From positions 62,001-126,000 of the forward strand of contig NZ_JADOGI010000002.1 of NCBI RefSeq assembly GCF_015645445.1: a stretch of 64,000 bases of DNA. Direction: 5' to 3'. This document shows, piece by piece, positions 8,772 through 18,073 of the stretch (position 1 is its first letter; every line of letters starts with the position of its first letter). The notes below the pieces were generated by a model, which saw only the letters and a program-made list of their open reading frames with translations, was not told the origin of the DNA and searched no databases. The stretch comes from Nonomuraea cypriaca (lineage in GTDB: Bacteria > Actinomycetota > Actinomycetes > Streptosporangiales > Streptosporangiaceae). Position numbers and translations under genes: made by a program.

Positions 8772-10634
8772 ATGAGCGAAGGGTTGCTGCCGTCGCTGCT
8801 TCGCCCGAGACGTCCGCCGATCGCCCTTGGGATCGTGGTCGGCGCACTCTGCGTCGCAGCCGAAACCCTGCTGGCCGCGGCACTGGTGGAGATGACGCCG
8901 GCTCGCGCTCTGGCGGAAGTCTACATTCCCGGGATTCTGGCGATCTCGCTGGTGTGGGGCCTGTGGCTGGGAGCGGCGACCGCCGCCGCCAGCGGCCTGG
9001 TCTTCGCCCATCTCTATGTGGCACCTCTGATGACCCCCGGCCTGGCCGGCTCCAGAGAGTGGCTGGAGGCAGGGGTGTTCCTGGTCGTCGCGCTGATGGT
9101 CGCCCTGGTCGCGGCGATGGTGCGGACGCTGGTCGCGGAGATCGACGAGCGCCGTCGCCAGGCCGACCTCGCCGCCCGGATGGCCCGGCTCATGCTGGGC
9201 GCGAAGGACCTGCGCGAGGCTCTCTCGGCGGTCTCGTGCCTGTTGGCCGAGGCACTGGAGGCGCCCGGCCTCACGATCGAGCTCGGGACGGTGAGCGCCC
9301 CCGAGGGGCGCGCGGCCGTGCCGATCCAGGAGGGCCCGTCACGCTTCGGGACGCTCCTCGTCCCCGCCCGCGCCGAGGCGACGCTGACACGTTCGGCACA
9401 GCGGCTGATGCCCTCGCTCGTGGCTCTCCTGCGCGCGGTGAGCGACCGTACCGACATCTCGCGCGCCCTGGACAGCAGCCGTGACGAGCTACGGCACATC
9501 ATCGAGGAACAGGCCGCGCTACGGCGTGTCGCCACGCTGGTCGCCCGTGGCGTCTCACCGTCGGAGCTGTTCAGCGCGGTCGCGAGTGAGATGGGCCGCA
9601 TCCTGAACGTGGAGACCACCGCGGTCGTGCGTTACGACCAGGACCGCACGATGGTCTACGTCGGATCCTGGAGCGCACGAGGGGACGAATACCGCATGCC
9701 TGTGGGCTCGCGGTGGCCGGTCGACGAGCCGAGCGTGGGCGCGCTGGTGTGGGAGACCGGGCAGCCGGCGCGCAAGACGGACTACGCCGCCACCACCGGC
9801 GAGATCGCCGACTGGGCCCGGCGGCGGGCGGTGGCCTGCGCCGTCGGCTGTCCCATCGTCGTGGAGGGAGGGATGTGGGGCGTGATGATCGCCGTCTCCT
9901 CCAATCCTGACGTGCTGCCCGAGGGCGTGGAGAAGCGCATGCTGGAGTTCACCGAGCTGCTCGCCACGGCGATCGGGAACGCCCAGGCGCACGCGCAGCT
10001 CGCCGAGTCCCGCGCCCGTGTCGTGGCGGCCGCCGACGACACCAGGCGCCGCATCGAGCGTGACCTGCACGACGGCACCCAGCAGCGCCTGATCTCCCTC
10101 GGGCTCGAACTCCGTGCGGCCGAGGTCGGGCTGCCGCCCGAGTGCGCGGAGTTCAGGCATCAGTTGTCGCACGCGGTGCGAACCGTCAAGAGCGTGGTCG
10201 AGGAGCTACAGGAGGTGTCCCGCGGCCTGCATCCGGCCATCCTGTCCAGCGGCGGCCTCGACCCCGCGCTGAAGATGCTGGCCCGCCGATCCCCGGTGCC
10301 GGTCGAGCTCGATCTGCACATCGGCCGGCAGCTGGCCGAGCGGGTCGAGGTGACCGTCTATTACGTCGTGTCAGAGGCCCTGACGAACATCGCCAAACAC
10401 GCGCACGCCTCCTTCGCGAAGGTCTCCGTCACCGCGGAGGAGGGTGTGGCGCGGCTGTCCATCCGCGACGACGGGGTAGGAAACGCGGATCCGAGCCGCG
10501 GCTCTGGCCTCATCGGCCTGACGGACAGGGTGGAGGCGCTCGGCGGAACGCTCGAGATCTCGAGCCCGGCTGGAAGCGGCACGACGCTGCTGGTGAAGAT
10601 CCCCCTCGACATCGATCCACGAGACCCGCACTGA
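8772..10634 (+). CDS. Membrane sensor histidine kinase (NarL-partner type) with GAF domain
   Basis: 620 residues. Four membrane segments lie within residues 17-120 (DUF4118-like sensor), followed by a linker helix, a GAF domain (about 250-410), the HisKA_3 dimerisation helix ERDLHDGTQQRL with the phospho-accepting His433, and a GHKL ATPase (N-box SEALTNIAKHAHA, G1 IRDDGVG, G2 GSGLIGL). It should phosphorylate the divergent LuxR regulator. No ribosome-binding site precedes the ATG, while TATAGT ends 8 bases before it, so the transcript may be leaderless. The signal is unknown; the double sensor suggests both a membrane and a cytosolic cue. Confidence 0.92.
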   Translation: MSEGLLPSLLRPRRPPIALGIVVGALCVAAETLLAAALVEMTPARALAEVYIPGILAISLVWGLWLGAATAAASGLVFAHLYVAPLMTPGLAGSREWLEAGVFLVVALMVALVAAMVRTLVAEIDERRRQADLAARMARLMLGAKDLREALSAVSCLLAEALEAPGLTIELGTVSAPEGRAAVPIQEGPSRFGTLLVPARAEATLTRSAQRLMPSLVALLRAVSDRTDISRALDSSRDELRHIIEEQAALRRVATLVARGVSPSELFSAVASEMGRILNVETTAVVRYDQDRTMVYVGSWSARGDEYRMPVGSRWPVDEPSVGALVWETGQPARKTDYAATTGEIADWARRRAVACAVGCPIVVEGGMWGVMIAVSSNPDVLPEGVEKRMLEFTELLATAIGNAQAHAQLAESRARVVAAADDTRRRIERDLHDGTQQRLISLGLELRAAEVGLPPECAEFRHQLSHAVRTVKSVVEELQEVSRGLHPAILSSGGLDPALKMLARRSPVPVELDLHIGRQLAERVEVTVYYVVSEALTNIAKHAHASFAKVSVTAEEGVARLSIRDDGVGNADPSRGSGLIGLTDRVEALGGTLEISSPAGSGTTLLVKIPLDIDPRDPH

Positions 10635-10641
10635 AGATCAC

Positions 10642-10899
10642 TCAAGTGCGGCGCTGGGCTTCGGCCAGGGCCGCGATCACTTCGATGGTGCGGTCCTGTT
10701 CCTCCCGGCCGCCGAAAGGCGCGGCGAAGAACTCGGTCACGCCTGCGTCTTCGAGCCGTCGCAGCCGGCGTTCGACCTGGTCCTCGTCCCCGGCGATGAC
10801 GACATCCAGCGGGCCGGTGACCCGTTCCCGGTCGAGTACCGCCCGGTCCTCGACCGTCTCCTCGCCCTCATCAACACCGGCGTTCCGTACTCCCCGCCA
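10642..10899 (-). pseudogene. 3' remnant of an LLM-class F420-dependent oxidoreductase
   Basis: An open stretch of 85 codons, no start codon context, ending in TGA. The translation includes DRAVLDRERVTGPLDVVIAG, DEDQVERRLRRLEDAGV, TEFFAAPFG and EQDRTIEVIAAL, the C-terminal signature of luciferase-like (LLM) F420-dependent oxidoreductases, which are normally about 300 residues. Everything before this is missing; a stop lies at 10900-10902. It is a decayed fragment left beside another relic (10971-11260). Confidence 0.7.
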
Positions 10900-10970
10900 T
10901 CATGAGCGGCGGAAGACAAAGGCGTTACCCCAGCGCTGCCGCCGGCCCGGGACGTCGCTACTCTGCGACA

Positions 10971-11260
10971 ATGTCATTCACTTATCGCTCGATGGCGCTC
11001 GCGGCGGCCGTCGCACTCGCCACTACGACCACAACGCGTCGACGATCCGCGTGATCGGGATTGACGCGAATCGCACGAACATCGCCCCTGCGACACTCGG
11101 CGGCTTCGGCATGACCGGCTATGGAGCAAAGGCGACCATGGCCTCCAGAAAGATCGACTATCTGTTCGTCAAGGGCGCCGTACAACCGTCGAGCATCGAT
11201 CACACGGTAAGCGGTACGAAGTCAAACCATCTGGCGCTGTACGGATTCATAGACTTCTGA
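10971..11260 (+). pseudogene. Relic of a secreted endonuclease/exonuclease/phosphatase-family protein
   Basis: An ATG at 10971 opens MSFTYRSMALAAAVALA, a typical export signal, but that frame stops at 11052. In another frame the sequence continues to 11260 with VIGIDANRTN (the DxN catalytic motif), ASRKIDYLFVKGA and the final SNHLALYGFIDF, the C-terminal third of the EEP (DNase I-like) family. The central ~150 residues are gone and the frame has shifted, so no working nuclease can be made. The final His of the usual SDH motif is retained as SNH. Confidence 0.65.
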
Positions 11261-11349
11261 ACCCGCGCCCCGCCATAAAGCCGATCGGCGCCACGTCCCG
11301 CCGGCCAGCACAAGATCGGGAAGGGATCCGGCCTGGCCGGGCCTACCAT

Positions 11350-12435
11350 GTGACCGTGACCTCGACTCCCCGGCGTGTGTCCCGTTCTGGCGCCCGCGAT
11401 GTGGCCGTGCCCAGCATTCGGGACGTCGCCGCCGCGGCGGGAGTGTCGTACCAGACCGTCTCGCGCGTGCTGAACGAGTCGCCGCGGGTGCGACCGGAGA
11501 CGCGTGCCACTGTGCTGGCGGCCATCGAGCGGCTCGGCTTCCGGCCCAGTCGCGTGGCCCGCGCGCTCAGCCTGGGCCGCGCCCGCGGCATCACCGTGGT
11601 GACGTCCAACACAGTGCTGTACGGCTACGCCGCCACGTTGCAGGGAATCGAGGAGGCCGCTCGCGCCGAGGGCATGGCGGTGGGCGTGCGGGTGGTGGAG
11701 TCGGCCGAGCCGGCCGAGGTCAAGCAGACCGTGGACTACGTGAGCGACGCCGGCGCGGGCGGCGTGGTGGTGATCGCGTTCGACCCGATGGGCGTGGCGG
11801 TGCTGGAGGCGCTGCCGGATCACGTGCCCGCCGTCGCCGCCGCCGAGCCGGCCGCGCCCGACCGTGGACGGGTGGCGATCGCACTGGACGAGCGGCGTGC
11901 CGCGGCCGACGCCACGCGGCATCTTCTGGAGCTGGGTCACCGTACCGTGCACCACGTGGCGATTCCGTCGGAGGGCGGTCCCCGGGGCCGGCTGGCGGGG
12001 TGGCGCGACGCGCTGCGGCAGGCTCATGCGGAGATTCCCGAGGTGCTGGCGTGTGGGTGGGACATCGCCTCCGCCTATGCGGCCGGGCAGCGGCTGGCCG
12101 CCCGGGACGACGTGACGGCCATCCTGTGCGGCAACGACGACATCGCGCAGGGCGTGCGGCGGGCGGTGTACGACGCGGGCAAGGACGTGCCGGTGGACGT
12201 GAGCATCGTCGGTTTCGACGACATTCCCGGCTCGGCGTTCTGGACGCCGGCGCTGACCACCGTACGAATGGATTTCGCGGGACTGGGACGGGCATGCTTC
12301 CGTGCGACCGTGGCCGAACTGACCGGGCAGGAGCAGCCCCGGGCGGATCTCGTCGCGCCGAGCCTCGTGGTACGCGAGTCCACCGCGCCGCCGCCCCCGT
12401 TCCTGAAACGCCCCATTCCTGAAACACGGACGTAA
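11350..12435 (+). CDS. LacI-family transcriptional repressor of the galactoside locus
   Basis: 361 residues. N-terminal helix-turn-helix and hinge: PSIRDVAAAAGVSYQTVSRV (about 21-40) and RLGFRPSRVARALS; the rest is a periplasmic-binding-protein-like sugar domain ending with the usual SIVGFDDIPGS and RESTAP segments. Two near-identical palindromes lie 32 and 59 bases after its stop, in front of the alpha-galactosidase gene, and are the likely targets. GTG start at 11350; a TGTGACCG half-site overlaps that start, hinting at autoregulation. No strong ribosome-binding site is visible, so GTG at 11356 is an alternative. Confidence 0.92.
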   Translation: MTVTSTPRRVSRSGARDVAVPSIRDVAAAAGVSYQTVSRVLNESPRVRPETRATVLAAIERLGFRPSRVARALSLGRARGITVVTSNTVLYGYAATLQGIEEAARAEGMAVGVRVVESAEPAEVKQTVDYVSDAGAGGVVVIAFDPMGVAVLEALPDHVPAVAAAEPAAPDRGRVAIALDERRAAADATRHLLELGHRTVHHVAIPSEGGPRGRLAGWRDALRQAHAEIPEVLACGWDIASAYAAGQRLAARDDVTAILCGNDDIAQGVRRAVYDAGKDVPVDVSIVGFDDIPGSAFWTPALTTVRMDFAGLGRACFRATVAELTGQEQPRADLVAPSLVVRESTAPPPPFLKRPIPETRT

Positions 12436-12466
12436 CGATCCCGCATAGGGGACTTCCCTCACGACA

Positions 12467-12480
12467 TGTGACCGCTCACA
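12467..12480. promoter_or_regulatory. LacI-type operator, copy 1
   Basis: TGTGACCGCTCACA, a 14-base palindrome with one mismatched pair, 27 bases (centre to centre) from the perfect copy at 12494-12507. Even spacing between LacI gene and glycosidase gene suggests a paired operator on the promoter of the galactoside operon. Confidence 0.75.
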
Positions 12481-12493
12481 CTGGCGCTCAGAA

Positions 12494-12507
12494 TGTGACC
12501 GGTCACA
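12494..12507. promoter_or_regulatory. LacI-type operator, copy 2 (perfect palindrome)
   Basis: TGTGACCGGTCACA is a perfect 14-base palindrome with the central CG typical of LacI-family sites. It lies 120 bases before the alpha-galactosidase start. Confidence 0.8.
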
Positions 12508-12627
12508 CCGACTGCCGCCGTCTTCGTCAGGAAGGGGGATCCGTGCCCTCGTCACGCCTACGACGGTCCGCCGCGGGTCCTTCGCCATCGGCGCCGGGCG
12601 ACCTCACCTCCAGAAAGTGAGCCCTTG

Positions 12628-14787
12628 ATGCCTGCTGACGTCGTCGAACACCTGCGCTGGGGGCATGCCGGCCTTACCGCCATCGTGGAGATCCACCCGG
12701 ATCACCCGGTAGTGCTGCGCGAGCTGTCGCCAGGGCCGCCCACCCTGGCGGCGCAGGTGTCGCAGCCGCTGGTGGAGGTGCTTGTGCCCGGTGAGGGCCG
12801 GGCCAGGGCCTCGCAGCGGCTGTCGGAGACGGCGGTGGGCTGCCGGCTGCGCTACGCCGGGGCCGAGCAGTCGGCCGAGGGCGGATGGCACGAGTTGCGG
12901 ATCCTGATGCGCGACGAGGGATCCGCGTTGGGCGCGGAGGTGACGCTGCGTTCGCGTGAGGGGGTGGCGGCCGTGCAGTCGTCGGTCCGGTTGACCAACC
13001 TGGGGGAGGAGCCGCTCCTGCTGCTGGCCGTCACCTCCTTCGCCGCGGGCTTCCGCGGCCGGCCGGCGAGCGAGCTGGACGTGCTGTACGCCGACAGCGA
13101 GTGGCTGGGCGAGAGCCGCTGGACCAGCCGGTCGCTCGGCGGGCACCTGGCCGACTTCGGCCTGGGCGCGCACGGTCAGCACGGCAAGGGCACGTTCGCC
13201 CTGACCAGCTCGGGCACCTGGTCCAGCGGCCGGTACGTGCCGATGGGCGGCCTGACCGACCGTGGCACCGGTCAGACCTGGTTGTGGCAGATCGAGCACA
13301 ACGGCCCGTGGCGGTGGGAGACCGGCGACCGGCTGGACGGCGCGTACGTCGCCCTGACCGGGCCGACCGACCTCGACCACCAGTGGAGCGAACTGCTCGC
13401 GCCCGGCGAGTCGTTCACGACCGTGCCGGTCTCGATCGCGGTCTCCGCCGGCGGCCTGGAGGGTGCGGCGGCGGCGCTGACCGCGCACCGGCGCGCCCTG
13501 CTGCGCCCCCATCCCGACCGCGCCCGGCTGCCGGTGGTGTTCAACGACTACATGAACACCCTGATGGGCGACCCGACGACGGACAAGCTGCTGCCCCTGA
13601 TCGATGCCGCGGCGTCCGCGGGCGCCGAGGTGTTCTGCGTGGACGCGGGCTGGTACGACGACGGCGGCGACTGGTGGGACAGCGTGGGGGAGTGGCAGCC
13701 CTCCCAGACACGTTTCCCGCGCGGCCTGGAGGAGGTACTGGCCCGCATCGCCGGCCACGGCATGACGCCTGGCCTGTGGGTGGAGCCGGAAGTCATCGGC
13801 GTGCGCAGCCCGATGGCCGGCAAGCTGCCCGACGAGGCGTTCCTGCAGCGCGGGGGCGCCCGCGTCGCCGAGCACGGCCGTTATCACCTGGACCTGCGCC
13901 ACCCGGCCGCCGTCGCACACCTGGACCAGGTCGTGGACCGGCTGGTGGAGGAGCTGGGCGCCGGTTACTTCAAACTCGACTACAACGTCAACCCCGGCGC
14001 GGGCACCGACCGGGACGCCACGAGCGTCGGCGCCGGGTTGCTCGCGCACAACCGCGCCCATCTGGCCTGGCTGGAGGACGTCCTGGACCGGCACCCGCAC
14101 CTGGTGCTGGAGAACTGCGGCTCCGGTGCGATGCGCATGGACTACGCGATGCTGTCGCGCCTGCAGCTGCAGTCCACCAGCGACCAGCAGGACTTCCTGC
14201 GCTACCCGCCGATCGCAGTGGCGGCGCCGCTGGCGATGCTGCCCGAGCAGGCCGCCAACTGGGCCTACCCCCAGCCCGAGATGACCGAGGAGGAGATCGC
14301 CTTCACCTTGTGCACCGGCATCCTGGGGCGCCTCTACCTGTCCGGCAACCTGCACCGGATGACGCGGGAACAGCTCGCCCTGGTCCGGGACGGCGTCCGG
14401 CTCCACCAGAGCCTCAGGCCCGACCTCCTGCGTGCCATGCCGTGCTGGCCGCTGGGCCTGCCCGGCTGGGACGACCCGTGGCTCGCCCTCGGCCTGCGCG
14501 CCGGGGAGGGCACCCATCTGGGGATCTGGCGCAGACCCGGAGCCGCGGACACCACCGTGCTCTCGCTTCCTCACCTGACCGGGCGAGACCTGCGCGTGGA
14601 GATCGCCTATCCCGCGGCGGCCGGTGGCTGGACGTACGCGTGGAACCCGCGGACCGCCGAGCTGACCGTCACCGCCGCGCTGCCCGCGCCCACCGCCCGC
14701 ATCCTGCGCCTTCGTCCCCTCCAGCCCGCTGAACGGGACGCTCGGCCGCCCACGGTGGCCGAACACGGACAGGCCGAACACGGATAA
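12628..14787 (+). CDS. GH36 alpha-galactosidase
   Basis: 719 residues, normal for GH36. An N-terminal beta-sandwich (about 1-290) is followed by the TIM barrel: FCVDAGWYDD, GLWVEPEV, the nucleophile Asp451 in YFKLDYN and the acid/base Asp519 in STSDQQD. It removes terminal alpha-linked galactose from oligosaccharides. No signal peptide, so it acts in the cytosol on imported sugars. Start taken at the ATG (12628) rather than the TTG one codon earlier; GAAAGTGAG precedes it. The binding-protein gene begins 12 bases after its stop, so it heads the operon below the two LacI operators. Confidence 0.93.
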   Translation: MPADVVEHLRWGHAGLTAIVEIHPDHPVVLRELSPGPPTLAAQVSQPLVEVLVPGEGRARASQRLSETAVGCRLRYAGAEQSAEGGWHELRILMRDEGSALGAEVTLRSREGVAAVQSSVRLTNLGEEPLLLLAVTSFAAGFRGRPASELDVLYADSEWLGESRWTSRSLGGHLADFGLGAHGQHGKGTFALTSSGTWSSGRYVPMGGLTDRGTGQTWLWQIEHNGPWRWETGDRLDGAYVALTGPTDLDHQWSELLAPGESFTTVPVSIAVSAGGLEGAAAALTAHRRALLRPHPDRARLPVVFNDYMNTLMGDPTTDKLLPLIDAAASAGAEVFCVDAGWYDDGGDWWDSVGEWQPSQTRFPRGLEEVLARIAGHGMTPGLWVEPEVIGVRSPMAGKLPDEAFLQRGGARVAEHGRYHLDLRHPAAVAHLDQVVDRLVEELGAGYFKLDYNVNPGAGTDRDATSVGAGLLAHNRAHLAWLEDVLDRHPHLVLENCGSGAMRMDYAMLSRLQLQSTSDQQDFLRYPPIAVAAPLAMLPEQAANWAYPQPEMTEEEIAFTLCTGILGRLYLSGNLHRMTREQLALVRDGVRLHQSLRPDLLRAMPCWPLGLPGWDDPWLALGLRAGEGTHLGIWRRPGAADTTVLSLPHLTGRDLRVEIAYPAAAGGWTYAWNPRTAELTVTAALPAPTARILRLRPLQPAERDARPPTVAEHGQAEHG

Positions 14788-14799
14788 AGGAAGAGAACC

Positions 14800-16119
14800 G
14801 TGAAGCTCGCACAGCATCTCGCCGCCGCGGCGGCCCTCATCCTGGCCATCACGGCCTGCAGCGACCCGGCCTCCGGACCCGCCGCGCCCGCCGCGGGCGG
14901 CTCGCCGGCCGCCTGGCCCTCGCCCGCCGGCCGCCTGGACGGGGTCACGCTGACCATCTGGGCCGCGCAGAACAGCAACACCGCCCCCAAGGCCGTGACC
15001 GACGCCTTCACCCAGGCGACCGGCGCCAAGGTCGAGGTCGTCACCATCCCCGACCCGTACGAGCAGGGCGTCCAGACCAAGGTCGCCACCGGCGACAAGC
15101 CGGACCTGGCGTTCTGGCAGCCCACCGCGTCCATGCTCACCGCGTTGAACGCCCGCGCCAACCTCCAGCCGCTCGACGGCGCTCCCTGGATCTCCTCCCT
15201 TTCGCCCGAACTGCGCGACATCACGGGACTGCTGGACAAGACCCGCTACGCCGCGCTCGTCACCAGTCCCGCGGTCGAGGGCGTCTACTACAACAAGGAG
15301 GTCCTCGCCGCCAACGGCATCACCGGGACGCCGGAGAACTTCGACGAGATGCTCGAGGTCGCACGCGATCTCAAGGCCAAGGGCGTCACGCCGTTCTTCG
15401 AGATGGCCGGCGACAAGTGGGCCACCCAGTGGTGGGTGCAGGTCCAGCTCGCCGACGCAGCCAAGGAAGGCCTGTGGGAGCGGATCAACACCGGCAAGGA
15501 GACCTTCGAGGACAAGACCATCCTGGACGCCATCGAGAAGTACCGGGCGCTGATCGACGAGGGCCTGTTCAACGCGGACATCAAGACCGCCACGTTCGAG
15601 GACCAGGGAACGGCGCTGCTGTCCGGCAAGGCCGCCATGGTCATCCAGGTGAACTCGTTCTTCGGCCAGCTCCAGGCCAAGGCCGGCACCGCGGAGCTGG
15701 ACAAGAAGATCGGCTTCTTCCCGATCTCGCCGTCCGGCAACGTCGGCACGTTCATCCCCGACCAGTCCAACGCGCTCGTCGCCTTCCGTACCGGCGACGC
15801 CAGGCGGGAGGCCGCCGCCCGGCAGTTGCTGGCGTACTGGATGGGGCCCGGCTACGCCGGCTTCGTCGCCGACCGCAAGACCGTCTCGTTGCGCACCGAC
15901 GTGCCCACCCCCGACGGCGTGCCGCGGGCGCTGCTGGACGTGCACGCCTCACTCGGCCAGGCGGTCGGCTCCATGCAGGCGCTCGCCGTGGCCAACCCCG
16001 ACCTGTACCTCAACCTGGCTGACATGATCACCGGCGGTCTGACCCCCGAGCAGGTGGCCGCCGCCACGCAGAAGCAGTTCGCCCAGCTCGCCACGGCGGC
16101 CGGAGCCTCCGGCTTCTGA
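14800..16119 (+). CDS. ABC sugar-binding lipoprotein (family 1 extracellular solute-binding protein)
   Basis: 439 residues. Lipoprotein signal with lipobox ITAC (Cys about 20), then a short Ala/Pro linker and the two-lobed sugar-binding fold; DKPDLAFWQP, VEGVYYNKEVLAANG and KAAMVIQVNSF are typical family-1 segments. It captures an oligosaccharide outside and delivers it to the two permeases encoded next. GTG start preceded by AAAGGAAGAG. A hairpin follows its stop (16135-16155), which may keep its transcript more abundant than the permeases. No ATPase gene lies in the operon; a shared MsiK-like ATPase elsewhere is the usual actinomycete solution. Confidence 0.92.
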   Translation: MKLAQHLAAAAALILAITACSDPASGPAAPAAGGSPAAWPSPAGRLDGVTLTIWAAQNSNTAPKAVTDAFTQATGAKVEVVTIPDPYEQGVQTKVATGDKPDLAFWQPTASMLTALNARANLQPLDGAPWISSLSPELRDITGLLDKTRYAALVTSPAVEGVYYNKEVLAANGITGTPENFDEMLEVARDLKAKGVTPFFEMAGDKWATQWWVQVQLADAAKEGLWERINTGKETFEDKTILDAIEKYRALIDEGLFNADIKTATFEDQGTALLSGKAAMVIQVNSFFGQLQAKAGTAELDKKIGFFPISPSGNVGTFIPDQSNALVAFRTGDARREAAARQLLAYWMGPGYAGFVADRKTVSLRTDVPTPDGVPRALLDVHASLGQAVGSMQALAVANPDLYLNLADMITGGLTPEQVAAATQKQFAQLATAAGASGF

Positions 16120-16134
16120 CCCGCGACCCGACCC

Positions 16135-16155
16135 CGGGAGGCCGTCCGCCTCCCG
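16135..16155 (+). terminator. Intra-operon hairpin after the binding-protein gene
   Basis: CGGGAGGC, five-base loop, GCCTCCCG: a perfect 8-bp stem in the 95-base gap between binding protein and first permease. The rest of the gap is a pyrimidine-rich near-repeat (CCACCCACCGACGCCA / CCATCCACCGGCGCCA). Likely role: partial termination or 3'-end protection giving an excess of binding protein. Confidence 0.6.
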
Positions 16156-16214
16156 CCACCCACCGACGCCACTCCCGCCATCCACCGGCGCCACCCACCA
16201 GCAAGGAGCCGCTC

Positions 16215-17162
16215 GTGCCGACCGGTCAGGAGACGCTCGCCCGTCCGTTCGCCGCACGCCGCGCACCCGCCAAGCGGCCGGTGCCGGCGATGACCGGGCG
16301 CAACCGTACCCACCCCATGTGGTTCCTCGCGCCGGCGTTCGTGATCTTGTTCCTCTTCTTCTTCCTGCCGACCCTGTTCAACTTCATCTACGCCTTCACC
16401 AACTGGTCCAGCTTCAAGAGCGACATCCGGCCGGTCGGCTTCGACAACTTCGGCTTCCTGCTGTCGGACGGGACCCTGTTCGGCGCGCTGCGCATCACCG
16501 TGATCTACGCCGTCCTGGTAGCGCTGTTCCAGAACCTGTTCGGCTTCGGCCTGGCCGTCCTGCTGGAGCGGGACACCTGGCTCAACCGCGCCGCCCGCCT
16601 GGTCTTCCTCATCCCCGTGCTGATGTCCGCCCTGGCCGTGGGCTACGTCTTCCAGGCCCTGCTCAAACCGGACGGCAGCCTCAACGACCTGCTCTCGGCG
16701 CTGACCGGGCAGCCGGTGACCATCGCCTGGCTGGGCAGCACCACCTGGACCCTCGTGCTGGCCGCGGTGATCCACGCCTGGAAGTGGATGGGCCTGTCCA
16801 TGCTCATCTACCTGGCAGGGCTCAAGACCGTCCCCGAGGACGTCGCGGAGGCCGCCCGCATCGACGGCGCCTCGGCCTGGCAGGCGTTCTGGTCGGTCCG
16901 CTTTCCGCTGCTGGCCCCGGCCGTCACCTTCAACGTCGCCACCGCGCTGCTCGGCTCCATGAACGGCTTCGACATCGTCCAGGCGCTCACCGGCGGCGGG
17001 CCCGCGCGCAGCACCGAGATCCTCAACATCTTCATCTACAGAACCTTCGGCCAGGGCCTGTTCGCCCAGGCCACGGCCATGAGCCTGGTGCTGTTCCTCA
17101 TGGTGGCCGCGCTGGCCTTCCCGGTGATCCGCGTCCTGCGCAAGAGGGAGGAGATCCTGTGA
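16215..17162 (+). CDS. ABC sugar permease, MalF type
   Basis: 315 residues with six membrane segments (about 35-58, 95-117, 130-150, 175-197, 225-245, 285-305) and the EAA loop EAARIDGASAWQAFWSVRFP that docks the ATPase. It starts with GTG after AAGGAG and forms the channel with the next gene product. Its TGA stop overlaps the following GTG by four bases. Confidence 0.92.
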   Translation: MPTGQETLARPFAARRAPAKRPVPAMTGRNRTHPMWFLAPAFVILFLFFFLPTLFNFIYAFTNWSSFKSDIRPVGFDNFGFLLSDGTLFGALRITVIYAVLVALFQNLFGFGLAVLLERDTWLNRAARLVFLIPVLMSALAVGYVFQALLKPDGSLNDLLSALTGQPVTIAWLGSTTWTLVLAAVIHAWKWMGLSMLIYLAGLKTVPEDVAEAARIDGASAWQAFWSVRFPLLAPAVTFNVATALLGSMNGFDIVQALTGGGPARSTEILNIFIYRTFGQGLFAQATAMSLVLFLMVAALAFPVIRVLRKREEIL

Positions 17163-18010
17163 CCAAGCGAGGCGAGGGAGCTCTCCGAGCCCGGCGACTT
17201 GCCGCCAGGCTGCGTCCCGTCGCCGTCGTCGCGCTCGTCGTGCCCGTCATGGGCGTGCCGTTGTGGCTGATCGTCGTGACCGCGGGGAAGTCGCAGAGCG
17301 AGGCCCTGTCACCGAACCTGTCCCCGCCCTCGCGCTGGCGACTGTGGGAGAACCTCGCCCAGGTCTGGCAGCAGGGCGAGGTGCCGGCGGCCTTCCTCGG
17401 CAGCCTGCTCGTCGTCGCCCCGGCGGTCGTGCTGGTGCTCACGCTCGGCTCGATGGCGTCCTGGATCCTCGCCCGCCGCGCGGGCAGGCTCACCGCCGTG
17501 CTGTACGCACTGGCCATCAGCGGAATCGTGTTGCCGCCCGCCGTGGTCACCATCGTGCTCCTGCTGCGCCAGCTCGGCCTGGCGGGCAGCCCGGTCGGGA
17601 TGGTGGGCGTCTACGCCGGCATCTACATGTCCACCGTCATCTTCTTCGTGACCGGCTTCGTCCGCACCGTGCCGCTGTCGATCGAGGAGGCCGCCCGCAT
17701 GGACGGCGCCGGGCCCGTGCGCGTGTTCGTCTCCGTCATCCTCCCCCTCCTCCGGCCGGTGCTGGCCACCGCGACCATCCTCATCTGCCTGTACGTCTGG
17801 AACGACGTCTTCTACGCCTTCTTCGTCGTCGGCGGCCGCCTCGACACCCTCCCGCTGAACCTCTTCCAGGTCGCCAACGCCGGCCTCTATCTCAACAACT
17901 GGCACCTGATCTTCGCCTACATCATCCTGATGAGCCTGCCTCTCCTGGTCCTCTTCGCCGTCGCCCAGCGCAGGATCATCTCCGGCATCACCGGCGGCGC
18001 CGTCAAGTAA
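17159..18010 (+). CDS. ABC sugar permease, MalG type
   Basis: 283 residues, six membrane segments and the EAA loop EEAARMDGAGPVRVFVSVIL. The GTG start overlaps the previous stop (GTGA). An upstream in-frame extension over the first permease is a shadow and not a fusion. Partner of the MalF-type permease; the pair needs an ATPase from elsewhere in the genome. Confidence 0.92.
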   Translation: MTKRGEGALRARRLAARLRPVAVVALVVPVMGVPLWLIVVTAGKSQSEALSPNLSPPSRWRLWENLAQVWQQGEVPAAFLGSLLVVAPAVVLVLTLGSMASWILARRAGRLTAVLYALAISGIVLPPAVVTIVLLLRQLGLAGSPVGMVGVYAGIYMSTVIFFVTGFVRTVPLSIEEAARMDGAGPVRVFVSVILPLLRPVLATATILICLYVWNDVFYAFFVVGGRLDTLPLNLFQVANAGLYLNNWHLIFAYIILMSLPLLVLFAVAQRRIISGITGGAVK

Positions 18011-18073
18011 GGCGCCGCAGGAAAGAGCGTTCGCCCGGCACCAGGATTCGCCCGGTACCAGGAAAGGACAGTC

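Noticed and set aside
12604..15945. A minus-strand open frame of more than 1,100 codons
   Set aside because: It is antisense to the GH36 and binding-protein genes, has repetitive Gly/Arg/Val/His composition typical of reverse-frame GC bias, and shows no family motif.
16319..18010. Possible fusion of the two sugar permeases in one frame
   Set aside because: The first 280 codons of that frame are a shadow of the first permease; the second permease has its own GTG overlapping the first stop.
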